From JBCBTD01 sp039818825 (lineage in GTDB: Bacteria > Pseudomonadota > Alphaproteobacteria > Geminicoccales > Geminicoccaceae), in the NCBI GenBank assembly GCA_039818825.1, contig JBCBTD010000020.1, positions 1 through 64,000 of the forward strand: DNA of 64,000 nt, written 5' to 3'. The notes under the pieces are model-generated. The model was not told the origin of the DNA. It ran no database searches and saw only the letters and a program-made list of their open reading frames with translations. This document shows, piece by piece, positions 52,510 to 61,012 of the stretch. How positions within the stretch are numbered: the stretch's first letter is position 1; each line of letters opens with the position of its first letter. The translations under genes were made by a program, and so were the position numbers.

Positions 52510-54425
52510 TCGTAGACCCGCTGACCCTCGATCACCCGTTGGACGTAGTTTCGGGTCTCGCTGAACGGGATCCGTTCCAGCCAGTCGATGTAGTCGAAGC
52601 GATCCATGCGCCGCGGATCGCCGAAGCGCTCGATCCACTGCGCCGGGCGGCCCGGGCCGGCGTTGTAGCCGGCGGCAGCAAGGGACGTGTCGCCGAACCG
52701 GCGAACGAGATCGCCCAGATAGCGATTGCCGAGGCTGGCGTTGAAGTCCGGGTCGCGGGTCAGTCGTCCGACGTCCTGGGGTAGCCCGGCCTTGCGGGCG
52801 ACCTGCTGGGCGGTCGCCGGCATCAGCTGCATCAAGCCACGAGCGCCGGCGCGGCTGACCGCGGCTGGGTTGAAACGGCTTTCCTGGCGGGCGATCGCCA
52901 AGGCCAATGCCGGCGAAACGCTGGCGTCCGCCGGTCGGAGCAGGCCCGGGAATCGTGTCGGCACCGGATGGCTCGCACCGGCGCTGACGGCACCGGCGCG
53001 ATAGAGCGGGATGTAGCCGCCGATCGCGCTGTCGTAGCGTCCGACTTCCTGTGCGATCGCGATGCCGTTGGCGATCTCCGCCACGCTCTCTCCGTCCTGC
53101 ACCAGGTCGCGGGTCACCCACGGCAGGATCAGTGTGTCGTCGACCTGGCCCAGCAACAAGGCGAGCCGCGGCAGCTCGCGGGTGCGGTAGCTGGCGAGGT
53201 CGCTGGTCGGCAGAACCCGGTCGATGACCGGTGCCCGGCTGAGCCGCGCCGCGGCCTCCTGGCCATAGAACGTGATCCCGAAGGCCGCAGCTCGCTCGTA
53301 CCAGGCCCGGGCCTCGTCGATCCGCCCCATCGCCTCTGCGGCGCGACCGGCCCAATAGGCTGCTCGGCCTTTGCTGATCGGGGTGTCGACGGCGCGGTCC
53401 ATGCGTTCGAAATGCGCCAGGGCGTCGGCCGGACGGTCGAGATAGCGCAAGGCGAGCCAGCCGGCGTGCCACTCGCTGTCGGCGTAGCCGCTGCCGTCGG
53501 GCTGGCCGTGGCCGGCGGCGAGGCGATAGGCGAGGCGCATGTTGCCGTCGAGGATCGCCTCTCGGTAGGCGTAGCGTCGTTCGTCCCACCATCGGCTGCC
53601 GCCACCCACGTCGCGGGTGGGGGTGAGCAGGATCTCGGCGGCTCCGGCTTCGTTGCCGGCGCGGCGCCGATAGCGGGCGCGCTCGTAAAGAAGACCGGCA
53701 TCGGCTTGCAGCGCGGGCGGCACCGCGGCGACCCTCGCGTCGAGGCCAGGTCGATCGGTGCGCACGGCGAGTCGTGCGGCGATCAGTTTCCGGTAGTCGC
53801 TGTCGACGTAGTCGAGGCCGCGCTCGGCGGCCGAGGTTTGGCCGCGCCAAGCCAAGTCGTCCAGCCGGGCGCGGTGATCGTCGAGCGTCAACACATTGCC
53901 GAATTCGCCCAAAAACCGCGATTCCTCACCGGCGGTGAAGGCGGAGCTGTCGCGCCACGCCGCGCGCGCCTGAGCGGCTGCGTCGGCCGAACCGGCGGCG
54001 CTGAGCACGCGCGCGTAGGCCCAGTGGCCGTGCGCCGTGACGGGCTGGAAGCGCTGGAAGTAGGCGGAGACCGTGCTCGTCGGCGCGTCGAGTGCCGCCT
54101 TCTCCGTCCGGGCGGCCAGGGTGCGCTCGCCCGGCCAATCCGGGCGCGACAGGCGGAAGCTCGCCAGCTCGTCGAAACTTGGCGGCGGGTCTTGCCGCAG
54201 GAGGCGGCGCCATTCGATGGCGGTGGGCAGGGGTGCTGGCAGGTCGCGTGCGAGAAGCGCCGCGCGGTCCCAGGCCTCGTTCCTGGCGGCATCGAGCGCC
54301 TGGATCAGCTGGCTCCGCTCGCCGCCGCTCAACGACTGGGCGCGAGCGGGCAAGGTCGCCACCAACGTCATCACCACCGCCGCGGCGACGAGCCACGGCC
54401 GACGGTCCGCCTTCGGCGTCGCCAT
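52488..54425 (-). CDS. Soluble lytic murein transglycosylase (Slt family)
   Basis: 645 residues. A signal peptide (VAAAVVMTLVATLPARAQ) is followed by a long superhelical region of TPR-like repeats (about 40-470), then the Slt catalytic domain with IARQESRFNPAAVS (catalytic Glu), AGARGLMQLMPATAQQ and LAAAGYNAGPGRPAQW. It cleaves peptidoglycan glycan strands to 1,6-anhydro ends in the periplasm. It is divergent from dapA, a frequent alphaproteobacterial order. Confidence 0.93.
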   Translation of the reverse strand: MATPKADRRPWLVAAAVVMTLVATLPARAQSLSGGERSQLIQALDAARNEAWDRAALLARDLPAPLPTAIEWRRLLRQDPPPSFDELASFRLSRPDWPGERTLAARTEKAALDAPTSTVSAYFQRFQPVTAHGHWAYARVLSAAGSADAAAQARAAWRDSSAFTAGEESRFLGEFGNVLTLDDHRARLDDLAWRGQTSAAERGLDYVDSDYRKLIAARLAVRTDRPGLDARVAAVPPALQADAGLLYERARYRRRAGNEAGAAEILLTPTRDVGGGSRWWDERRYAYREAILDGNMRLAYRLAAGHGQPDGSGYADSEWHAGWLALRYLDRPADALAHFERMDRAVDTPISKGRAAYWAGRAAEAMGRIDEARAWYERAAAFGITFYGQEAAARLSRAPVIDRVLPTSDLASYRTRELPRLALLLGQVDDTLILPWVTRDLVQDGESVAEIANGIAIAQEVGRYDSAIGGYIPLYRAGAVSAGASHPVPTRFPGLLRPADASVSPALALAIARQESRFNPAAVSRAGARGLMQLMPATAQQVARKAGLPQDVGRLTRDPDFNASLGNRYLGDLVRRFGDTSLAAAGYNAGPGRPAQWIERFGDPRRMDRFDYIDWLERIPFSETRNYVQRVIEGQRVYDYVLAGG

Positions 54426-54553
54426 TCGGTCCTTCTCCCTGGTCAGAAGTGCGCGACCGGTCCGAGGGTCGTGCCTCCTTGCTTGCCGCTGACACCCCAC
54501 CTTCCTATGCTCGCCGGCCGGGCAAATGGCGCCGGCCGACGCAGGGGGTAGAG

Positions 54554-55423
54554 ATGTTTCGCGGGTCCATCGTGGCGCTCGTCACGCCGTTTCGCAACGG
54601 TCAGGTCGACGAGCCGACCTTGAAATCTCTGGTTGATTGGCATGTCGCGTCGGGAACTCACGGAATCGTGCCCGTCGGCACCACCGGCGAGAGTCCGACG
54701 CTCAGTCACGACGAGCACGAGCGCGTCATCAGCCTGGTCGTCGAGGCCGCCGGCAACCGGTTGCCGGTGATCGCCGGCGCCGGCTCGAACAACACCGCCG
54801 AGGCGATCCGCTTCGCCAAACATGCGGAAGCCGTCGGCGCCCAAGGGATCTTGGTGGTCACGCCCTACTACAACAAGCCCAGCCAGGAAGGTCTCTTCCA
54901 GCATTACGCAGCCATTCACGACGCCTGTGCCCTTCCGATCATCATCTACAACATCCCGCCAAGATCGGTGGTCGACATGACGCCGGAGACGATGGGGCGG
55001 TTGGCGGGGTTGCCGCGTATCGTCGGTGTCAAGGATGCGACCACCGACCTGGTGCGACCGCTGCTCCAGACGCAGACCTGCGGCAAAGAATTCTGCCAGT
55101 TGTCGGGCGAAGACCCGACCGCGCTGGCGTTCAACGCGCAAGGCGGAGTTGGTTGCATTTCGGTGACGGCCAACGTCGCCCCGGCGCTCTGTGCCGCCAT
55201 GCAGGAGGCATGGCTGGACGGCAGGCCGGTCGAAGCGCTCGCGCTCCATCGTCGACTGCTGCCGTTACATCGAGCGCTGTTCTGCGAACCGAGCCCGGCG
55301 CCGAGCAAGTACGCTCTCTCGACGCTCGACCGCTGCAGCGACGAGGTTCGTTTGCCGTTGGTCCGCCTCAGCGAGGCCGGGCGGGCTCAGATCGACGCGG
55401 CGATGGCCGAGGTGTTCGGCTGA
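54554..55423 (+). CDS. dapA: 4-hydroxy-tetrahydrodipicolinate synthase
   Basis: 289 residues, TIM barrel. PVGTTGESPTLSHDEH has the paired Thr. YNIPPRSVVDM includes the catalytic Tyr region, and RIVGVKDATTD holds the Schiff-base Lys. It condenses pyruvate and aspartate semialdehyde for lysine and meso-diaminopimelate. smpB begins four bases after its stop. Confidence 0.96.
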   Translation: MFRGSIVALVTPFRNGQVDEPTLKSLVDWHVASGTHGIVPVGTTGESPTLSHDEHERVISLVVEAAGNRLPVIAGAGSNNTAEAIRFAKHAEAVGAQGILVVTPYYNKPSQEGLFQHYAAIHDACALPIIIYNIPPRSVVDMTPETMGRLAGLPRIVGVKDATTDLVRPLLQTQTCGKEFCQLSGEDPTALAFNAQGGVGCISVTANVAPALCAAMQEAWLDGRPVEALALHRRLLPLHRALFCEPSPAPSKYALSTLDRCSDEVRLPLVRLSEAGRAQIDAAMAEVFG

Positions 55424-55427
55424 GGCC

Positions 55428-55907
55428 ATGGCGACGACGCGCGAAGCGGCTCGGCGGGCGGTCGCTCAGAACCGCAAGGCCTTCCACGACTATGCCATCG
55501 GCGAACGGGTCGAAGCCGGTCTCGTCCTCCAGGGAACCGAGGTGAAGTCGTTGCGTGAGGGCCGGGCCAACCTCAGCGACGCCTACGCCGGCGAGATGGG
55601 CGGCGAACTCTACCTGTTCAACGTCCATATCCCCGAATATTCGGGAGGAAACCGGCAGAATCATGAAGTTCGGCGGCCGCGCAAGTTACTCGTACGCCGC
55701 CGAGAGATGAACAAGCTCTTGGGCAGTGTCCAGCGCGAAGGATTTACGCTGGTACCGCTGCAGCTTTACTTCAATGCGCGCGGCATGGCGAAGGTGGAAC
55801 TGGGGCTGGGCAAGGGCAAAAAGAGCTACGACAAGCGGGCTTCGATCAAAGATCGCGACTGGCAACGGCAGAAGGAGCGGTTGTTCCGCAAGGACCAGAC
55901 CGGATGA
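55428..55907 (+). CDS. smpB: SsrA-binding protein
   Basis: 159 residues. RKAFHDYAIGERVEAGLVL, TEVKSLREGRANLSDAYA and the basic C-terminal tail (KDRDWQRQKERLFRK) are typical. It brings tmRNA to stalled ribosomes. Its stop overlaps the next ATG (ATGA). The ssrA gene is not in the window. Confidence 0.97.
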   Translation: MATTREAARRAVAQNRKAFHDYAIGERVEAGLVLQGTEVKSLREGRANLSDAYAGEMGGELYLFNVHIPEYSGGNRQNHEVRRPRKLLVRRREMNKLLGSVQREGFTLVPLQLYFNARGMAKVELGLGKGKKSYDKRASIKDRDWQRQKERLFRKDQTG

Positions 55908-56812
55908 CCAACCATCTGCCGGGGTGCGACGAACGCTTCGTCGAGGTTGACGGGTTGCGCTTGCGGATGGTCCGCGGACCTGAGCCGGCGGGTGTTGCTC
56001 CGCGAAGCGTCTTGCTGCTGTCTGGCAGGACCGAGTTCGCCGAGAAGTACGCGGAGACGGTCGGCGACCTGGCGAGCATGGGGTTCGGCGTCCTGACGAT
56101 GGATTGGCGCGGCCAGGGCGCCTCGAGCCGGCTGCTCGCCGATCCGCGTCGGGGCCACGTCGACGACTTCCGCAGCTTCCAGCGCGATCTCGACGCGTTG
56201 CTGAGCATCGCGGCTGTCGAAATGCCGCGACCGTGGTTCTGCGTGGCCCACTCGATGGGGTGCTTGGTGTTGATGGAGCGGCTGATGGCCGACCCGTCGG
56301 TCGTCTCCCGGGCGGTGCTGGTGTCACCACTCTTCGGTCTCGCAGCGTCGCCGCCAATGCGCAGGGTAGGCGCCATTCTGGCTCGGGCGGCGCGGCTCAT
56401 CGGCCTTAGCGACCGCTACGTGCCCGGCCACGGCGAGGATCCCGCCGCTGGCGAGAACCCGGTCAACAACGTCTTGACCAGCGACCGCGACCGTTTCCTG
56501 GCCTACCGCGCGCTTGGCCGGGCTGTTCCCGAGCGGATGCTGGGCGGGGTGACGCTCGGGTGGTTGGCGGCGGCCTTGGACGCGATGGCGCGGATCGACC
56601 GACCTGGCGCCATGGAAGGCGTGACGACACCGCTGCTGCTCTTCCAGGCCGGCAACGAACGTGTCGTCTCGAAGGGGGCGATCGCGGCTGCGGCCGCCCG
56701 TTTGCCAGTGGCCCGCCTGCTGACGTTCCCGGGGGCCGAGCACGAGCTCTTGATGGAGCGTGACGTCATTCGCAACCGCGCGTTTGCCGAAATCGACCGC
56801 TTTCTCGGTTGA
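55904..56812 (+). CDS. Alpha/beta hydrolase (PldB-like monoacylglycerol lipase/lysophospholipase)
   Basis: 302 residues. LLLSGRTEFAEKYAETV and MDWRGQGASSRLL match the lysophospholipase-L2 group; the nucleophile elbow is VAHSMGCLV, and GAEHELLMERD carries the His. There is no signal peptide. It is coupled to smpB by a four-base overlap. It probably cleaves lysophospholipids or monoglycerides; the substrate is unproven. Confidence 0.85.
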   Translation: MTNHLPGCDERFVEVDGLRLRMVRGPEPAGVAPRSVLLLSGRTEFAEKYAETVGDLASMGFGVLTMDWRGQGASSRLLADPRRGHVDDFRSFQRDLDALLSIAAVEMPRPWFCVAHSMGCLVLMERLMADPSVVSRAVLVSPLFGLAASPPMRRVGAILARAARLIGLSDRYVPGHGEDPAAGENPVNNVLTSDRDRFLAYRALGRAVPERMLGGVTLGWLAAALDAMARIDRPGAMEGVTTPLLLFQAGNERVVSKGAIAAAAARLPVARLLTFPGAEHELLMERDVIRNRAFAEIDRFLG

Positions 56813-56867
56813 TGACCGCTTTGGCGTCTCGGGCTGGGGAGTGAGTGACCAGCGCCTGAGCGACGCG

Positions 56868-57590
56868 TCAGGTGGGATCGTCGACCAGTGACCGCACGGA
56901 GGCCATCACGTCGTCGAACATCGCTGCGGTCAGGCGACCCGTGTTCAGATTGTAGCGTGAAGTATGGTAGCTCGATACCAAAGTCGGAGCGTCGTCGAGC
57001 GGTGTGACGGCCGCGTGGGCAAACGGATGCGCCGATGGGCGCCGCCCGAGGGCCCTGAGCGTCGCATCATGAGCGATGCGGCCGAGACAGAGGACGACCC
57101 GCGGTGCGCCAGCGCCCTCCAGCTCGGCCGTCAAGAACGAGCGGCAGGCGCCGATCTCGGCGCCGATCGGCTTGTTGCCGGGCGGTACGCAGCGAACCGC
57201 ATTGGTGATGCGGCAGTCGAGTAGGACCAGCCCATCATCGGGATCCGCGGCGAACTGACCTTTGGCAAAGCCGTGGGCAAGCAGCGCCGGGTAGAGCACT
57301 TCGCCCGCCCCGTCGCCCGTGAAAGGCCGACCCGTCCGATTGGCGCCGCCGAGGCCCGGTGCAAGGCCGACTACCAAGAGGCCGGCGGCCCGATCGCCGA
57401 ACGCCGGAACCGGCGCATTGTGCCACGTGGGCCGCGCCTCACGGTTGGTTTGGCGGAACGCCGCCAGCCGCGGGCACCGCGAACAATCTGGCGCGGGCGC
57501 CGGGCGTGGCTCAGGGAACGCGGGCCTCGTCTTCCTCGTCTTCGTCTTCGTCCTCGTACTCGTAGTCGTCGTCATCATCATCGTCGTCAT
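56868..57590 (-). CDS. Uracil-DNA glycosylase, family 5 (UdgB)
   Basis: Up to 240 residues. Four cysteines for an iron-sulfur cluster are likely (DCSRCPRL, VRCVPPG and others). LAPGLGGANRTGRPFTGDGAG is the family-5 active-site motif, and SYHTSRYNLNTG the DNA-wedge motif. It removes uracil and other deaminated bases. Every in-frame ATG (57590, 57581, 57578, 57575) lies inside the acidic tail of the upstream NYN gene, giving an out-of-frame overlap of 65 to 80 bases. The first 25 residues (Thr/Lys/Arg-rich) are a by-product of that repeat. Confidence 0.88.
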   Translation of the reverse strand: MTTMMMTTTTSTRTKTKTRKTRPAFPEPRPAPAPDCSRCPRLAAFRQTNREARPTWHNAPVPAFGDRAAGLLVVGLAPGLGGANRTGRPFTGDGAGEVLYPALLAHGFAKGQFAADPDDGLVLLDCRITNAVRCVPPGNKPIGAEIGACRSFLTAELEGAGAPRVVLCLGRIAHDATLRALGRRPSAHPFAHAAVTPLDDAPTLVSSYHTSRYNLNTGRLTAAMFDDVMASVRSLVDDPT

Positions 57591-58167
57591 CGACCGCTTG
57601 GCGCGGCGGGCTGCCGGCGCGGGCGATCTCCGATTCCAGATCCTGCAAATCGATGAAGAAGTCTGCCTGCCGCCGCAACTCGTCCGCGACCATTGGCGGG
57701 CCGCTCTGGAGACTGCTGATCACCGATGTGCGGCAGCCCATGCGGCCTACGGCTTCCAAGAGTTTCCGGAAATCGCCGTCGCCGGAGCAGAGGATGATGT
57801 GATCGACGGTACGCGCCACTTCCATGACGTCGACGACGATCTCGACGTCCATGTTTCCCTTGAACTTCCGCCGACCTGCCACACTGGAGTACTCCTTCAG
57901 TGGCTTGGTCACGAGCGTATAGCCATTGTAGTCGAGCCAGTCGACGAGCGGCCGAACGGGTGAGTATTCTTGTTCATCAAGCAGTGCCGTATAATAATAA
58001 ATTCGAAGCAGCTGCCCATTCGAGCGAAACAGGGCGCGCAATCGCTTGTAGTCGATGTCGAAACCGAGCAGTTTGGCAGTCTGGTAGAGGTTGGCACCAT
58101 CGATGAAGACCGCATATCGCTCATCCGATCGCAGCGGCAGAAGCCGATTCGGATGGTCCGTGGTCAT
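57511..58167 (-). CDS. NYN-domain (LabA/DUF88-type) putative RNase
   Basis: 218 residues. YAVFIDGANLYQTAKLLG holds the first metal Asp, MDVEIVVDVMEVA and ILCSGDGDFRKLLEAVGR further acidic residues: the PIN-like NYN nuclease set. The C-terminus is an uninterrupted acidic run (nine Asp, then Tyr/Glu/Asp to the end). NYN proteins process RNA. ATG 58167 was preferred over a TTG seven codons upstream. It is divergent from rpoZ and overlaps udgB. Confidence 0.88.
   Translation of the reverse strand: MTTDHPNRLLPLRSDERYAVFIDGANLYQTAKLLGFDIDYKRLRALFRSNGQLLRIYYYTALLDEQEYSPVRPLVDWLDYNGYTLVTKPLKEYSSVAGRRKFKGNMDVEIVVDVMEVARTVDHIILCSGDGDFRKLLEAVGRMGCRTSVISSLQSGPPMVADELRRQADFFIDLQDLESEIARAGSPPRQAVDDDDDDDDDYEYEDEDEDEEDEARVP
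57526..57591. repeat. Acidic-codon repeat (GAY/GAR)
   Basis: On the minus strand, 22 consecutive codons are Asp, Glu or Tyr, almost a trinucleotide microsatellite. In the +1 frame the same bases give four ATG codons used by udgB. Copy-number changes of three bases would alter both proteins without shifting either frame. Confidence 0.7.
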
Positions 58168-58307
58168 ATCTGTACTTTCCTTGATCAACGCATCGTACGC
58201 CGAGCGTAGCGCCCGCGGCGGTCGCGAGAACCGGGCTGCGACGGGCGATTCGTTTGCGCGACTCGACTCAATCTGTCAACGAGTATGCATTTTGCACTGC
58301 AGCGCAG

Positions 58308-58336
58308 TTGCGCCGATTCCGGTTCGACCCTATAAA
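58308..58336 (+). promoter_or_regulatory. Sigma-70 promoter for rpoZ-rsh
   Basis: TTGCGC (58308-58313), a 17-base spacer, and TATAAA (58331-58336). The predicted start site near 58343 leaves a leader of about 33 bases before rpoZ. Confidence 0.7.
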
Positions 58337-58375
58337 TCATAGTTTCGTGATCGAGCATCGAGGGGTGGACAGGCC

Positions 58376-58771
58376 ATGGCGCGTATTACCGTGGAAGATT
58401 GCGTCGAGCGGATTCCGAGCCGCTTCGAGTTGGTGATGTTGGCGTCGCAGCGGGCGCGTAACCTTTCGGCGGGCGCGGCGTTGTCGATCGATCGCGACAA
58501 CGACAAGAACCCGGTCGTCGCTTTGCGCGAGATCGCCGACGAGACCATCGACATCGACCATCTCCGTTACGAGATGATCCACGGTCTGCGTCGCCATCAC
58601 GACCTCGACGACGAAGACGACCGGATGGAGCTCGAGGCCGACGTCGAGGCCGCGCCGCCGCCGGGCCTGCACGAGAGCGGTTTGCCGCCCGATCTGTCCT
58701 ACGCCGATCAGGACGAGATCGAGGAGCCTGCCGGTGTTCCCGGTGACGACGCCGTTGCGGACTCCCGCTGA
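58376..58771 (+). CDS. rpoZ: RNA polymerase omega subunit
   Basis: 131 residues. MARITVEDCVERIPSRFELV and QRARNLSAGA are the conserved omega core. ENPV-like DKNPVVALREIA follows, and the C-terminal half is a long acidic extension common in alphaproteobacteria. It assists assembly of beta' and, in some bacteria, ppGpp binding. The ppGpp enzyme gene overlaps its 3' end. Confidence 0.95.
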   Translation: MARITVEDCVERIPSRFELVMLASQRARNLSAGAALSIDRDNDKNPVVALREIADETIDIDHLRYEMIHGLRRHHDLDDEDDRMELEADVEAAPPPGLHESGLPPDLSYADQDEIEEPAGVPGDDAVADSR

Positions 58772-60989
58772 CCCAATTGCCGTCGATGACGCGCGCCCGC
58801 CGCCCGTAGCCCCACTGCCGGCGGCGGCGCCCGTCCATTCGCCTCGGCGCGTGCTGCGCCAATACGAACTGGTCGAAAAGGTCCGAAGCTACGATGCGCG
58901 GGCCGACGAAGACCTGTTGAACCGCGCCTACGTGTTCGCCATGCAGGCGCATGGCACGCAAGTACGCGCGTCGGGCGACCCCTACTTCCACCATCCGGTC
59001 GAGGTCGCGGGCATCCTCGCCGACCTCAAGCTCGACAGCGCGTCGATCGCCACCGCGCTGCTCCACGATACGGTGGAAGACACCGGCGCGACGATCGAGG
59101 ACATGGAGCGCCTGTTCGGCCGCGAGGTGGCCCGCCTCGTCGACGGCGTCACCAAGCTCAACAAGCTCGATCTACGTTCGCCGCACAGCGCCCAGGCGGA
59201 GAACTTCCGCAAGTTGCTGCTGGCCATGTCCGAGGACATCCGCGTCCTCTTGGTCAAGTTGGCCGACCGCCTGCACAACATGCGAACGCTGCACTTCATC
59301 AAGCGCAGCGAGAAACGGCAACGGATCGCGTTCGAAACGCTCGAGATCTATGCGCCCCTGGCCGAGCGCATCGGCATGGAGCAGACCAAGGCGGAACTCG
59401 AGGATCTGGCGTTCGCCGAGTTGTTCGGTGATGCGCGCCAATCGATCTTCAGCCGCCTCGCTCAGCTCCGCCGCCACGACGAGGGTCTCGTCGCCCGGAT
59501 CCTGGACGGCCTGCGCCGCGTCCTCGACGACGCAGGCGTTCACGCCAACGTCTATGGGCGCGAAAAGTCGGCGATCTCCATCTGGCGCAAGATGGAGCGG
59601 AAAAACGTCGACTTCGAACAGCTATCCGACATCATGGCGTTCCGAGTGATCGTCGACAGCATGGCCGACTGCTACGCCGCGCTCGGTGCCGTGCACGGCG
59701 CGTTCGTCATGGTGCCGGGCCGCTTCAAGGATTTCATCTCGACACCGAAGTCGAACGGCTACCAGTCGCTGCACACGACGATCATCGGCCCGGAGCGGCG
59801 GCGGATCGAAGTGCAGATCCGTACCAGCGAGATGCACGACGTGGCCGAACTCGGGGTGGCCGCACATTGGGCCTACAAGCAGGGCGAATGGTCGACCGAA
59901 GGGCGGCAGTACCGCTGGCTTCGGGAACTCCTGGACATTCTCGAGCACGCCGCCAGCCCGGACGAGTTCCTGGAGCACACCAAGCTCGAGATGTTCCAGG
60001 ATCAGGTGTTCTGTTTCACGCCGAAGGGTGACCTGATCGCCTTGCCGCGTGGCGCCACACCCATCGACTTCGCCTATGCCGTGCATTCCCAGGTCGGTGA
60101 CCATCTCCAGCATGCCCGCATCCAGGGACGGATCGTGCCGCTGCGAACTCGTCTGGAGAACGGTGACCAGGTGGAGATCGTCACCAACCCGAAAGCGACG
60201 CCCAACCCGGCGTGGTTGAACTACGTCGTCACCGGCCGAGCGCGCGCACGCATCCGCCGCTACCTCCGGACCCTGAAACGCGCCGAGTACGTCCAAGAAG
60301 GGCGCTTGGGGGTGCAGCGTGCGGCTGCCGCTCGCAAAGTCAGCGTGAGCGAAAAGGCGCTGGAGAAGGTGCTGGGCGTCTTCCAGCACGCCACCGTCGA
60401 CGACCTGATGGTCAGCGTTGCGGACGGCTCGACGGCGCCGCGCCAGGTGATCGAGGCGGTCCACCCCCATCTCCGCGAACCGCAGTCAGCGCCCACCCTG
60501 TCGCGCGAGAAGGTCCGGTTGGTGAGCATGCCGGAGCCGGAGCGAAACGGCGCCGGGCCGATACGCGGCTTGCCGGCCGGCCTCGCCTACCGCTTCGCCG
60601 GCTGCTGCCGGCCGATCCCCGGGGACACCGTGGTCGGCGTGGTGCGAACCGGCCGAGGCATCGTCATCCACCGCTGCGACTGTCACGTCGTCGAGCGGTT
60701 GGCCGACCAACCCGAACGTTTGATCGAGGTCGACTGGTCGACCGATGGTGCCCGGGCGCCGACCCGTCTGGTCTTGTTCGCGCGGGACGAGCCCGGCGTG
60801 CTCGGCAGCCTCAGCACGACCATCGGTCACCACGGCGGGAACATCGTCAACCTGCAGCTCAAGCCGCGAAGCCACGAAGAGGTGGAACTGATCATCGACG
60901 TCGACGTCGAGGGCCACGCCCAGCTACAGGCGATGGCGCAAGCATTGCTGACGAACCGCGCGGTACGTGCCCTGAACCAACCGGCCTGA
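58734..60989 (+). CDS. rsh: Bifunctional (p)ppGpp synthetase/hydrolase (Rsh)
   Basis: 751 residues in the order HD hydrolase (FHHPVEVAG, LLHDTVEDTGAT with HD), synthetase (GRFKDFISTPKSNGYQSLHT; RFKD is the bifunctional type, not the ExDD of RelA), TGS (FCFTPKGDLIALPRGATPID), a Cys-containing region (FAGCCRPIPGD) and a C-terminal ACT domain. The hydrolase motif is intact, so both activities are expected. The GTG start has GAGGAG seven bases upstream and lies 38 bases inside rpoZ, coupling alarmone synthesis to a polymerase subunit gene. Confidence 0.95.
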   Translation: MFPVTTPLRTPADPIAVDDARPPPVAPLPAAAPVHSPRRVLRQYELVEKVRSYDARADEDLLNRAYVFAMQAHGTQVRASGDPYFHHPVEVAGILADLKLDSASIATALLHDTVEDTGATIEDMERLFGREVARLVDGVTKLNKLDLRSPHSAQAENFRKLLLAMSEDIRVLLVKLADRLHNMRTLHFIKRSEKRQRIAFETLEIYAPLAERIGMEQTKAELEDLAFAELFGDARQSIFSRLAQLRRHDEGLVARILDGLRRVLDDAGVHANVYGREKSAISIWRKMERKNVDFEQLSDIMAFRVIVDSMADCYAALGAVHGAFVMVPGRFKDFISTPKSNGYQSLHTTIIGPERRRIEVQIRTSEMHDVAELGVAAHWAYKQGEWSTEGRQYRWLRELLDILEHAASPDEFLEHTKLEMFQDQVFCFTPKGDLIALPRGATPIDFAYAVHSQVGDHLQHARIQGRIVPLRTRLENGDQVEIVTNPKATPNPAWLNYVVTGRARARIRRYLRTLKRAEYVQEGRLGVQRAAAARKVSVSEKALEKVLGVFQHATVDDLMVSVADGSTAPRQVIEAVHPHLREPQSAPTLSREKVRLVSMPEPERNGAGPIRGLPAGLAYRFAGCCRPIPGDTVVGVVRTGRGIVIHRCDCHVVERLADQPERLIEVDWSTDGARAPTRLVLFARDEPGVLGSLSTTIGHHGGNIVNLQLKPRSHEEVELIIDVDVEGHAQLQAMAQALLTNRAVRALNQPA

Positions 60990-61012
60990 CCGGCAGCCTT
61001 CGACTGACCGGC

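Noticed and set aside
57526..57591. Tandem repeat indicating a CRISPR or mobile-element scar
   Set aside because: The repeat is a run of Asp/Glu codons inside a reading frame, without spacers or target duplications.
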